DNA from: Burkholderiaceae bacterium | Lineage (GTDB): Bacteria > Pseudomonadota > Gammaproteobacteria > Burkholderiales > Burkholderiaceae | Length of the DNA stretch: 64,000 nucleotides | Reading direction: 5' to 3' | Assembly: GCA_947448695.1 (NCBI GenBank) | Contig: CANFOL010000007.1 | Span: 26,051 to 90,050 of the forward strand | Shown: one piece after another, positions 33,180 to 41,575 of the stretch | Position numbering within the stretch: the stretch's first letter is position 1 | Layout of the letters: every line of letters begins with the position of its first letter | Position numbers and translations under genes: made by a program | The notes under the pieces: model-generated | What the model was told of the DNA's origin: nothing | Databases searched by the model: none | What the model saw: only the letters and a program-made list of their open reading frames with translations

Positions 33180-33761
33180 CTATGCTTTAGATAGTGTTTT
33201 TAATGCTAAGCGTATACCATCGGAAACGTTAGCATCACTTGGTACTTGTTTCAGTGCTAAAACAGCTTCTTTATCAGAATACCCCAATGCAATTAAAGCT
33301 TGTAGGATTTCAGAAGAGGCGGGAGCAGTTAGATTTGAATCCGACATGTGTGCTACATCTGCTCCAAATTTACCTTTAAGCTCTAAAAGCAGTCTTTCAG
33401 CAGTTTTTTTACCGATGCCCGGCACTGTCATTAGCCTTGAGGAATCCTGGAGTGTTACAGCCTGTGCAATGTCTGCCACGCTCATACCTGAAAGAATCGT
33501 GAGTGCGGTACGTGCACCTACCCCACTAATTTTAATTAAGGTCCGAAACGCTTCTCGTTCAGACTCAGTTGCAAATCCATAGAGTTGTTGCGCATCTTCT
33601 CTAACCAAATGATGTGTGAGTAAAGTAACAATTGAGCCATTTTCTGGAAGTTGATAAAGCGTGCTCATTGGCACATCAATATCATATCCAACACCTTGGC
33701 AATCGACTAAGATTCGAGGTGGGTTTTTTTGCACGAGTACACCTTTAATTCTGCCTATCAT
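33180..33761 (-). CDS. ruvA: Holliday junction DNA helicase RuvA (start at MIGRIKGVL)
   Basis: [31 protein letters not shown], HhH motifs. Confidence 0.97.
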   Translation of the reverse strand: MIGRIKGVLVQKNPPRILVDCQGVGYDIDVPMSTLYQLPENGSIVTLLTHHLVREDAQQLYGFATESEREAFRTLIKISGVGARTALTILSGMSVADIAQAVTLQDSSRLMTVPGIGKKTAERLLLELKGKFGADVAHMSDSNLTAPASSEILQALIALGYSDKEAVLALKQVPSDANVSDGIRLALKTLSKA

Positions 33762-33763
33762 GT

Positions 33764-34276
33764 TTAACTCTTTGCTTTCAGATGTGCTGCTTGTAATTGA
33801 TGTTTCATGCTGAACTGGTGGGCACCGCAAATAGCAACCGCCAAAGCATCAGAGGCATCGGTTCCAGGAGCCACTTTTAAAGATAATAACCGTTTCACCA
33901 TTTCTTGAACTTGTGATTTTGCAGCACGACCATGACCAACCACATTTTTTTTAACCTCAAGAGCACTGAATTCAACAACTTCAATATCTTGACAAACGAT
34001 CGCTGAAATAGATGCACCCCTTGCTTGACCAAGTAATAATGTGGATTTTGGATTTACATTCAAAAATACTTGTTCTACCGCAGCATATTCAGGAAGATAA
34101 GTTTGAATGACTTCAGTAACCCCTTTGAATAAGATACCTAATCTTTCGGGAGTGGTCTGAGTTAAGCTATCGGTAGAGATTGTGCCAGAGGCAACATATT
34201 TCAGACGTTGTTGGGTATAGTCGATGACCCCAAAACCAGTCGTTCGAAGTCCAGGATCAATACCTAAGACGCGCAT
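33764..34276 (-). CDS. ruvC: crossover junction endodeoxyribonuclease RuvC (start at MRVLGIDPG)
   Basis: [56 protein letters not shown]. Confidence 0.97.
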   Translation of the reverse strand: MRVLGIDPGLRTTGFGVIDYTQQRLKYVASGTISTDSLTQTTPERLGILFKGVTEVIQTYLPEYAAVEQVFLNVNPKSTLLLGQARGASISAIVCQDIEVVEFSALEVKKNVVGHGRAAKSQVQEMVKRLLSLKVAPGTDASDALAVAICGAHQFSMKHQLQAAHLKAKS

Positions 34277-34280
34277 ATTG

Positions 34281-35864
34281 TCAGTGCCTAAAGTGGCGCG
34301 TGCCGGTGTAAACCATGACAACACCGTGCTCATCGGCTGCTTGCACAACTTCATCATCACGAACGCTACCACCTGGCTGAATGATACAAGTTGCCCCAGC
34401 GGCTACTACAACATCTAAACCATCCCTAAAGGGAAAAAAGGCATCACTAGCGACAACTGATCCCACAAGAGAAAGGCCGGCGTTAGAGGCTTTGATCCCA
34501 GCAATTTTTGCAGAGTCAATACGACTCATTTGACCCGCACCTACCCCAAGTGTCATACCATTAGCGCAAAAAACGATTGCGTTTGATTTAACATATTTAG
34601 CAACTTTCCAAGCAAAAAGCAATTCTTCTAATTCATGTGGTGAAGGTTGTTTTTTAGTGACTATTTGCAATTGATCTAGCGTGACATTTTTTGCATCTGG
34701 GGTTTGCACCAGAATTCCTCCACCGACACGCTTCAAATCATAGGGGTTTTGTGCACCAGATAATGGAATCTGCAAAACTCTGACATTTTGTTTATTGCTA
34801 AGGATGGTGAGTGCTTCTGCTGTAAAAGATGGCGCAATGAGAACTTCGACAAATTGTTTTGAAACAGCTTGAGCGGTTAAGCCATCACATTCACGATTAA
34901 AGGCGATAATTCCTCCAAAGGCTGAGGTAGGATCTGTTTTAAACGCTTTCTCATAGGCATCTAAAGTAGAGTGAGCTACAGCAACACCACAAGGGTTGGC
35001 GTGCTTCACAATCACACACGCTGGTTGACCTACTTCATTACTGTCGCCAAAACTCTTGACACATTCCCAAGCTGCATCTGCATCTGCAATATTGTTATAT
35101 GAAAGTTCTTTACCTTGCAATTGTTGGTAACTAGCTAAGCCACCTGCAAGAGGTTTTATATCTTTATAAAAGGCAGCTAATTGATGAGGATTTTCTCCAT
35201 AGCGTAATTCTTGAACACGTTGAAAACCAAAATTCAGTGATTCAGGGAATAAAGAACGTTCTTCATGAGCTTGATTATCTGGCAATGAACTTAAATAATT
35301 AGCAATTGCGCCATCATATTGCGCTGTATGAATAAAAACCTTTTTTGCTAAGCGAAGATTTGTTGTAAATGAAACTTGACATTGATTTGCCTTCATTTCA
35401 TCTAATACTAGCTCATAGTCATCCGGTGAAATTAGCACGGTTACATCTTGATGATTTTTTGCCGCAGCACGTAACATCGCTGGACCACCAATATCAATGT
35501 TCTCAATTGCATCAGCAAAACTACAGCGTTCTTGAGCAATCGTTTTTTCAAATGGATATAGATTGATCACTAACATATCAATCGTCCCAATACCATGGTC
35601 CTTAAGTGCTTGCATGTGTTGTGCATTTTCGCGGATAGCTAATAGACCACCATGAACCATCGGATGAAGGGTTTTAACACGACCATCAAGCATTTCAGGA
35701 AATTGCGTCAAAGTCGAGACTTCAATGACGGGTAAATTATTTTCGGCTAATAATTTAGCTGTTCCTCCTGTCGAAATTAAACGAATCCCAAGTTGATGCA
35801 AGGACTTAGCAAAAGGAATAATGCCGGATTTATCTGAAACAGAAATGAGAGCAGTTTTGATCAT
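34281..35864 (-). CDS. purH: bifunctional AICAR transformylase / IMP cyclohydrolase
   Basis: [43 protein letters not shown]-term YTGTRHFRH. Confidence 0.98.
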   Translation of the reverse strand: MIKTALISVSDKSGIIPFAKSLHQLGIRLISTGGTAKLLAENNLPVIEVSTLTQFPEMLDGRVKTLHPMVHGGLLAIRENAQHMQALKDHGIGTIDMLVINLYPFEKTIAQERCSFADAIENIDIGGPAMLRAAAKNHQDVTVLISPDDYELVLDEMKANQCQVSFTTNLRLAKKVFIHTAQYDGAIANYLSSLPDNQAHEERSLFPESLNFGFQRVQELRYGENPHQLAAFYKDIKPLAGGLASYQQLQGKELSYNNIADADAAWECVKSFGDSNEVGQPACVIVKHANPCGVAVAHSTLDAYEKAFKTDPTSAFGGIIAFNRECDGLTAQAVSKQFVEVLIAPSFTAEALTILSNKQNVRVLQIPLSGAQNPYDLKRVGGGILVQTPDAKNVTLDQLQIVTKKQPSPHELEELLFAWKVAKYVKSNAIVFCANGMTLGVGAGQMSRIDSAKIAGIKASNAGLSLVGSVVASDAFFPFRDGLDVVVAAGATCIIQPGGSVRDDEVVQAADEHGVVMVYTGTRHFRH

Positions 35865-35892
35865 AGTGTGTGATTAAAGTGAATAATGAATG

Positions 35893-36144
35893 TTAGGATT
35901 TGTTTTCAATTAAGCCATGTTCTAGCAATTTTTTTCTTAGAGTATTTCGATTTAGGCCAAGATATTGAGCTGCTAATGATTGATTATGCTCAGCATGTTG
36001 CATGATCAGTTGTAGCATAGGCTTTTCGATAGAGGCAATCACCATATCGTAAACATGTGATGGTGGAATGTCGCCCAAATCATCTAAGTATCGTTGTAAA
36101 TGGGTCTCTAGAACTTCAGTGACAGGATGTTTTTTTGCGTCCAT
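35893..36144 (-). CDS. fis: DNA-binding protein Fis
   Basis: C-terminal HTH HNQSLAAQYLGLNRNTLRKKLLEHGL; downstream of dusB. Confidence 0.95.
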   Translation of the reverse strand: MDAKKHPVTEVLETHLQRYLDDLGDIPPSHVYDMVIASIEKPMLQLIMQHAEHNQSLAAQYLGLNRNTLRKKLLEHGLIENKS

Positions 36145-36147
36145 GAT

Positions 36148-37164
36148 TTAAGCAGCCTCTAAATATTCAATACGTTCAGAGAATTGGGCAAGTTCATTAA
36201 AATAATCACGAACCGCATCGAGTTGTTCTTGACAAGATTCAATCGTATTCATTCGAGCACGAAACGCATGAGAATTTCGCAAGCCCTTGCAATACCAGCC
36301 AATATGTTTGCGGGCAGAGCGTAAGCCAATGTACTCCCCATAAAAAGCATAATGCTCAAGCAAATGATCATGCATGATCTGAGAAATTTCTATAATTGTT
36401 GGTGGTGGTAAATGATCACCTGTTTTTAAGTAATGGTCAATTTCACGAAAAATCCAAGGACGACCTTGGGCCGCTCTACCAATCATAATTGCATCGACAT
36501 GGGTTTGTTCTAAAACCCATTTTGCTTTTTCAGGTGTGTCAATGTCACCATTAGCAACAATCGGCATGGATACTGAGGCTTTGACTTGTGCGATAGTGTC
36601 GTATTCTGCTTGACCATGATAAAGATCTGCTTTGGTTCGTCCGTGAATGGTTAGCATTGCAATCCCACTATCCTGTGCGATTTGAGCAATTCTTAAGGCG
36701 TTTTTATTGCTTCTATCCCAACCAGTTCTAATTTTTAAGGTTACTGGCACCAGTGGGTGATGCTTTTGAGTCGCATGAACAATCTCACTCAAGATTTTGC
36801 CTACTAGCGGTTCATTTTGTAATAAAGCTGAACCAGAGGCAACGTTACAAACTTTTTTTGCTGGGCATCCCATATTAATATCGATAATTTGAGCCCCACG
36901 GTCGATATTTAAGAGTGCGGCTTGAGCCATCATGCTTGGGTCTGCCCCAGCAATTTGGACAGAAATAGGATTTGTTTCACCCTCATGATTTGCTCGACGC
37001 AAGGTTTTTTCACTATTCCATAGCATTGCATTTGAAGCAATCATTTCTGATACGGCATAGCCAGCACCTAAACGCTTACACAATTGTCGAAATGGTCTAT
37101 CTGTAACTCCAGCCATAGGAGCAACAAAGAGGTTATTTGATAAATGATGTTGACCTAGAAACAC
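36148..37164 (-). CDS. dusB: tRNA-dihydrouridine synthase B (GTG start)
   Basis: LFVAPMAGVTDRPFRQLCKRLGAG, DINMGCPAKKVCNVASGSALLQ; start codon reads GTG. Confidence 0.96.
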   Translation of the reverse strand: MFLGQHHLSNNLFVAPMAGVTDRPFRQLCKRLGAGYAVSEMIASNAMLWNSEKTLRRANHEGETNPISVQIAGADPSMMAQAALLNIDRGAQIIDINMGCPAKKVCNVASGSALLQNEPLVGKILSEIVHATQKHHPLVPVTLKIRTGWDRSNKNALRIAQIAQDSGIAMLTIHGRTKADLYHGQAEYDTIAQVKASVSMPIVANGDIDTPEKAKWVLEQTHVDAIMIGRAAQGRPWIFREIDHYLKTGDHLPPPTIIEISQIMHDHLLEHYAFYGEYIGLRSARKHIGWYCKGLRNSHAFRARMNTIESCQEQLDAVRDYFNELAQFSERIEYLEAA

Positions 37165-37215
37165 AATTAAACCATGTTAAATGGGGAGAAGGAGAACTTT
37201 AGCACAATTTTCAAT

Positions 37216-37238
37216 GTTTGCCTAAAATTTAGGCAAAC
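37216..37238. promoter_or_regulatory. 23-bp perfect palindrome (1-nt centre) upstream of dusB-fis; candidate Fis autoregulatory site
   Basis: GTTTGCCTAAA-A-TTTAGGCAAAC; core GCCTAAAATTTAGGC fits GNNYAWWWWWTRNNC. Confidence 0.55.
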
Positions 37239-37242
37239 GAAC

Positions 37243-38409
37243 CTAGCGTTGCCCAAACATCATTTGTCTGGCTAATCGATTTTTAATAGGAGGCAGCCAT
37301 TGCAAAGCTGACAATGCGATGCCACGTCCAATCACGATTGGTAAAAAAGTAGAAGTAAATACACTAGCCATTAAATCAGTTACCTGAATGGTGATTTGAC
37401 GATCCCGAGCCCGCTGTTTTTGGTATTGATCGAGCGTATTTTCTACATCTTGGATTGAATCTGCGGTTGACTTTGTATAAAGTGAATTTAATAAACTTGC
37501 TAGAGTATAAGCATCACGTAGACCTAAATTAAGACCTTGACCTGCAACGGGATGTAAAGTTTGTGCAGCATTACCAATCCAAACTTCATTGCCTTTAACA
37601 ATCTCATTTTTAATATTGAGACCCAAAGGATAAGATTTTCTTTGATGTACGCCTAAAAAATGTCCGATCGGCAATTGAATGGCTTGTTTTAATTGCATTA
37701 AAAACTCTTGATCGGGGAGTTGCGTGAGTTGGTCAATTTTAGCTTTGGGTGCACACCAAACAAAGTTTTTAGTATTGTTTCCTTGATGGTGGGGAAGGAT
37801 GGCAATTGGTCCATCTTCAGTAAAACGCTCCCATGCCATATTTGGTTTTACATCCTTAACCTCTAGCCAACCGACTAAAGCGGATTGCCCATAATCTTTA
37901 TAAAGATCCTTTGCCGATTGTTCATGAAATAATCCTCCGTCGGCATGTATTAAACATGTTTTAGGAGACAATTTTGGTAGAGAAAATGGTTGTTTAGTGT
38001 CTCTTAGCCAGGAAAAGGATGTTGCTTTAGACTCTAAATAGCGCAATTGATTCCGCAGAGATAAAAGGATATCTCGATAACGCACAATATGCCCTAAAGC
38101 ATCTTGTGCGATTTCTGCACCATCCATAATGGTCCTGCCAAAATGCCCTTTTTGTGATACATGAACTTGATGAATCGCGGGCGCATGCTCCACCCATGCC
38201 CCCATATTTTTAAGTAATTGTTTTGATCCCTCTGAAATAGCAATACCACGCGTATCTACATTTTCTAAGAAATCGTCTGATGATGGATTTTTATCAAGCA
38301 GAATTAATTTGAGGTCAGGGTTGTTTTGTAAAAGTAAAATACTACAGGCAAGCCCAACTGGACCAGCGCCTTCAATCACAATTTGAGCGGATTGAAATTT
38401 GTCGATCAT
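37243..38409 (-). CDS. UbiH/UbiF/VisC-family FAD-dependent hydroxylase (start at MIDKFQ)
   Basis: IVIEGAGPVGLACSILL, GNAAQTLHPVAGQGLNLGLRDA; ATGA overlap with upstream pepP. Confidence 0.92.
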   Translation of the reverse strand: MIDKFQSAQIVIEGAGPVGLACSILLLQNNPDLKLILLDKNPSSDDFLENVDTRGIAISEGSKQLLKNMGAWVEHAPAIHQVHVSQKGHFGRTIMDGAEIAQDALGHIVRYRDILLSLRNQLRYLESKATSFSWLRDTKQPFSLPKLSPKTCLIHADGGLFHEQSAKDLYKDYGQSALVGWLEVKDVKPNMAWERFTEDGPIAILPHHQGNNTKNFVWCAPKAKIDQLTQLPDQEFLMQLKQAIQLPIGHFLGVHQRKSYPLGLNIKNEIVKGNEVWIGNAAQTLHPVAGQGLNLGLRDAYTLASLLNSLYTKSTADSIQDVENTLDQYQKQRARDRQITIQVTDLMASVFTSTFLPIVIGRGIALSALQWLPPIKNRLARQMMFGQR

Positions 38410-39764
38410 ATTTGAATAGAGCCATTCGCCATCCAATATTCAATCTCAGAAACTTTCACGGGTACATCACGAGATAAAATTTCATAATTAGAGGCGCCAA
38501 TCACAACATCATCTTCTATTCGTATGCCCATATTCCAAAAAATTTCTGGCACTTCAGGGGATGGCCGGAAATATAAACCAGGCTCTATGGTCAGGACCAT
38601 ACCTGGGCGCAAAATACGCCAACCTAAAAGAGGGTCATTAGGCTCTCGATAATAGCCAACATCATGAACATCCATCCCCAACCAATGACTCGTGCGGTGC
38701 ATGTAATAGGCTTTATAAGCTTCAGATCCGATGGCATCCTCTACACTGCCGTGTTGATTAGGGTTTAGTATTTTGAGTTCAAATAAGCCTTGTGTTAGCA
38801 CTCTAAGTGCCGCGTCATGAGGTTCTTGAAAGTGTTTGCCGGAGAAACATTGTGAAAGGGCGCTTTCCTGAGCCGCTAAAACGATTTCATATGCCTGTTG
38901 CTGGGGCTTTGAGAATTTTCCATTTACCGGAAATGTTCTCGTTATATCTGAAGCGTAGCTATCTAACTCACAACCGGCATCAATTAAACAAAGATCACCA
39001 TCTTTTAAAAAAGAGTTTCCCGCTCGATAATGCAAAATACAAGCATTTTCTCCAGTTGCAACAATACTATTATAGGCAACTGATTGAGCACCGAGCTTCC
39101 TGAACTGATATAGGAGAGAAGCTTCGAGATGAAATTCCTGAAGTCCTGGTTTACAAGTTTGCATAGCCATTAAATGGCCTTGGGCAGCTATTTTTGCGGA
39201 CTTACGCATAGTGGAAATTTCAACTTCATCCTTAAACAAGCGCTGCTCATGAATTATTTTTTCAATATTATGAAATTCATTAGGCGTTTGTATCCCTTGA
39301 CGTGATTTATTTGCAAGCTGCCCTACCCATCCACGCATCTCATCATCTAGTTGTGACGATGAGGAAGTTCGGTGGTAAACATGCATAAAATCCTTCATGA
39401 GTTCTGGCATGATGTGATTAATTTCATCAATCGAGTATCCAAAGTCAAAACCAAGTGAACGAGGTGCGGCTTCTGGACCTAAACGAATACCATCCCAAAT
39501 TTCACGCTCCACATTCTTCGGGCGACAAAATAGGTGGCTAATAACCTTGTTTGGATTGACTTGCAATACTAGATAAGCCTGTGGTTCTTCAAACCCTGTT
39601 AAGTAATAAAAATCACTATCGTGACGATATGGAAAATCACTATCTCTATTCCTAGAAACTTCTGGGGAAGTGCCTAAGATGACAATGCCACTGCCAGAAC
39701 TATTTCGCACCATGTGGGCGATGATATTCCGGCGAGAAGTAAAGAGGTCAATATGGTGCGTCAT
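38406..39764 (-). CDS. pepP: Xaa-Pro aminopeptidase P
   Basis: M24 metal ligands LIDAGCELDSYASDITRTFPV, HRTSHWLGMDVHDVG, VLTIEPGLY. Confidence 0.94.
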   Translation of the reverse strand: MTHHIDLFTSRRNIIAHMVRNSSGSGIVILGTSPEVSRNRDSDFPYRHDSDFYYLTGFEEPQAYLVLQVNPNKVISHLFCRPKNVEREIWDGIRLGPEAAPRSLGFDFGYSIDEINHIMPELMKDFMHVYHRTSSSSQLDDEMRGWVGQLANKSRQGIQTPNEFHNIEKIIHEQRLFKDEVEISTMRKSAKIAAQGHLMAMQTCKPGLQEFHLEASLLYQFRKLGAQSVAYNSIVATGENACILHYRAGNSFLKDGDLCLIDAGCELDSYASDITRTFPVNGKFSKPQQQAYEIVLAAQESALSQCFSGKHFQEPHDAALRVLTQGLFELKILNPNQHGSVEDAIGSEAYKAYYMHRTSHWLGMDVHDVGYYREPNDPLLGWRILRPGMVLTIEPGLYFRPSPEVPEIFWNMGIRIEDDVVIGASNYEILSRDVPVKVSEIEYWMANGSIQI

Positions 39765-39772
39765 AAAGTTTC

Positions 39773-40519
39773 TTAATTGGATTGATTCAATGCTGAAAGT
39801 CTATCAGGTGTTCCCACATCATGCCATGAACAAGCTAATAACTCTCCTTCGACTAATAAATTTCCCATAGCCTTTTTTAAAATTGGCGCTAAAGGTGTCT
39901 TTTGAGTTACATCAAGATGCTCAAACAAACTTTTATGGTAAATACCTGCTCCGGAAAAAGTATGTTTCGATTGTCTAAGGGGATTATTTTTCAGTTGATC
40001 ATCAGAAAATATTTTTGGCGGTAATAAATAAAAATCGCCTTGGGGATGGTGCGGAGGGTTTTTTACTAAAAATAAGTAGGCAAGTAAAGCTTGAGACCCC
40101 TCCGAATTATCGATTCTTATTTGCTCAACAATATCCCTAACGCGATCAAAAGGAAAATGCGGCATGAAGGTATCGCCATTGATAACAAAAAAATAATCGC
40201 TCGGACTTAATAAAGGGAGGGCTTTGGTAATACCCCCCGCGGTTTCTAGAGCACTTTCCTCTTTAGAGTATTGAATATTTAACCCCATAGATTGACCATT
40301 GCCAAAGGCATCTTCAATTTTATTTCCTAGCCAGGCATGATTAATCACAACATTTTCAAATCCATAGCGCTTTAATCCTTCTAAATGGTGCTGAAGAAGA
40401 CTTTTCCCTTGTATCTCAAGCATGGGTTTCGGTAAATGATCCGTTAAAGGACGCATGCGCTCCCCGCGACCTGCGGCAAGAATCATGGCTGGAAAATCTG
40501 CAAAAAAAGTTATATTCAT
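39773..40519 (-). CDS. nucleotidyltransferase, MurU-like (N-acetylmuramate-1-P uridylyltransferase)
   Basis: AMILAAGRGERMRPLTDHLPKPMLEIQGKSLLQHHLE; adjacent to AmgK-like kinase. Confidence 0.82.
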   Translation of the reverse strand: MNITFFADFPAMILAAGRGERMRPLTDHLPKPMLEIQGKSLLQHHLEGLKRYGFENVVINHAWLGNKIEDAFGNGQSMGLNIQYSKEESALETAGGITKALPLLSPSDYFFVINGDTFMPHFPFDRVRDIVEQIRIDNSEGSQALLAYLFLVKNPPHHPQGDFYLLPPKIFSDDQLKNNPLRQSKHTFSGAGIYHKSLFEHLDVTQKTPLAPILKKAMGNLLVEGELLACSWHDVGTPDRLSALNQSN

Positions 40520-40521
40520 CT

Positions 40522-41541
40522 TTAAAAAGTTAATCCATCAGGTCGTTGGCGTTTCTGAGCATTATCTAAAATTTTAACTAAAGGCCTAAACAGCGAGTAA
40601 CGCTGAGCAACTTTTTCTGTATAACTTAGCACCAAGGGTAAATCTTTTAGGTAACCATCTTTTCCATCCCGATGAAAAAGTCGAGCAAAAATACCTAATA
40701 CTTTAAGATGACGTTGAAGCCCCATCCACTCGAAATTTTTATAAAATTCACCAAAATCAGGATCTACTGGCAAATTTTCTTTTTTGGCGTCTTCCCAGTA
40801 CCTAACAACCCAATCGACTTGCTCTTCCTCAGTCCAACCAAGATAAGCATCTCGAAAAATAGAAACTAAGTCATAGGTAATTGGACCAACTACAGCATCT
40901 TGAAAGTCAAGAACACCAATATGATTGTCCGCGGTCATCATTAGGTTACGTGAGTGAAAGTCTCGATGAACAAAAATGGTTGGCTGTTGCAAGATATTTT
41001 CTATAAGATGATTAAATACGTGATTTAAGTCTTGGGCTTCTTTTTCGGACATCTCATAGTTCAGGTGCTTAGAGAGATACCAATCAGGAAAAAGTTGCAG
41101 TTCTCGACGTAAAAGAATCTCGTCATATGATGGTAATTGATGCGTTTGAGTGTTCTTTTGCAGTTTTACAAGAGTATGCGTTACTTTTTTATATAAAAGT
41201 GGTGCGTTTTCAGGAGTAATTTCAGAAAAAAGGGTTTTGGAACCTAGGTCACTAAGTAATAAAAAACCATCAGTCAAATTGACTTCATACAATTTTGGGA
41301 CTTCAATGTTTCCTTGAAGCAGTAGTTGGGCAACATGAACAAATGGTTTTGAATCTTCTTTATCAGTTGGAGCATCCATCACAATAAAGCTTGAGGTTTC
41401 AGGATTAGAGGCAAGAACTCGAAAATATCTCCGAAAGCTTGCATCACTTGAGGCTGATGTAATGGTCTTAATATCAATACCATACTCAATTGGGAGAGTT
41501 TTTAACCAAAGTTTTAGGGATTCAAAACGGGTATCTTGCAT
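40522..41541 (-). CDS. aminoglycoside phosphotransferase-fold sugar kinase, AmgK-like
   Basis: IFVHRDFHSRNLM, GVLDFQDAVVGPITYDLVSIFRDAY. Confidence 0.82.
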   Translation of the reverse strand: MQDTRFESLKLWLKTLPIEYGIDIKTITSASSDASFRRYFRVLASNPETSSFIVMDAPTDKEDSKPFVHVAQLLLQGNIEVPKLYEVNLTDGFLLLSDLGSKTLFSEITPENAPLLYKKVTHTLVKLQKNTQTHQLPSYDEILLRRELQLFPDWYLSKHLNYEMSEKEAQDLNHVFNHLIENILQQPTIFVHRDFHSRNLMMTADNHIGVLDFQDAVVGPITYDLVSIFRDAYLGWTEEEQVDWVVRYWEDAKKENLPVDPDFGEFYKNFEWMGLQRHLKVLGIFARLFHRDGKDGYLKDLPLVLSYTEKVAQRYSLFRPLVKILDNAQKRQRPDGLTF

Positions 41542-41575
41542 AATGATTCGTATAATAAATGGGTTAGAGAATTAA

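Noticed and set aside
33034-33582. 182-aa + strand ORF over ruvB start and ruvA
   Set aside because: Antisense to two conserved genes; ruvA/ruvB frames are clearly the coding ones
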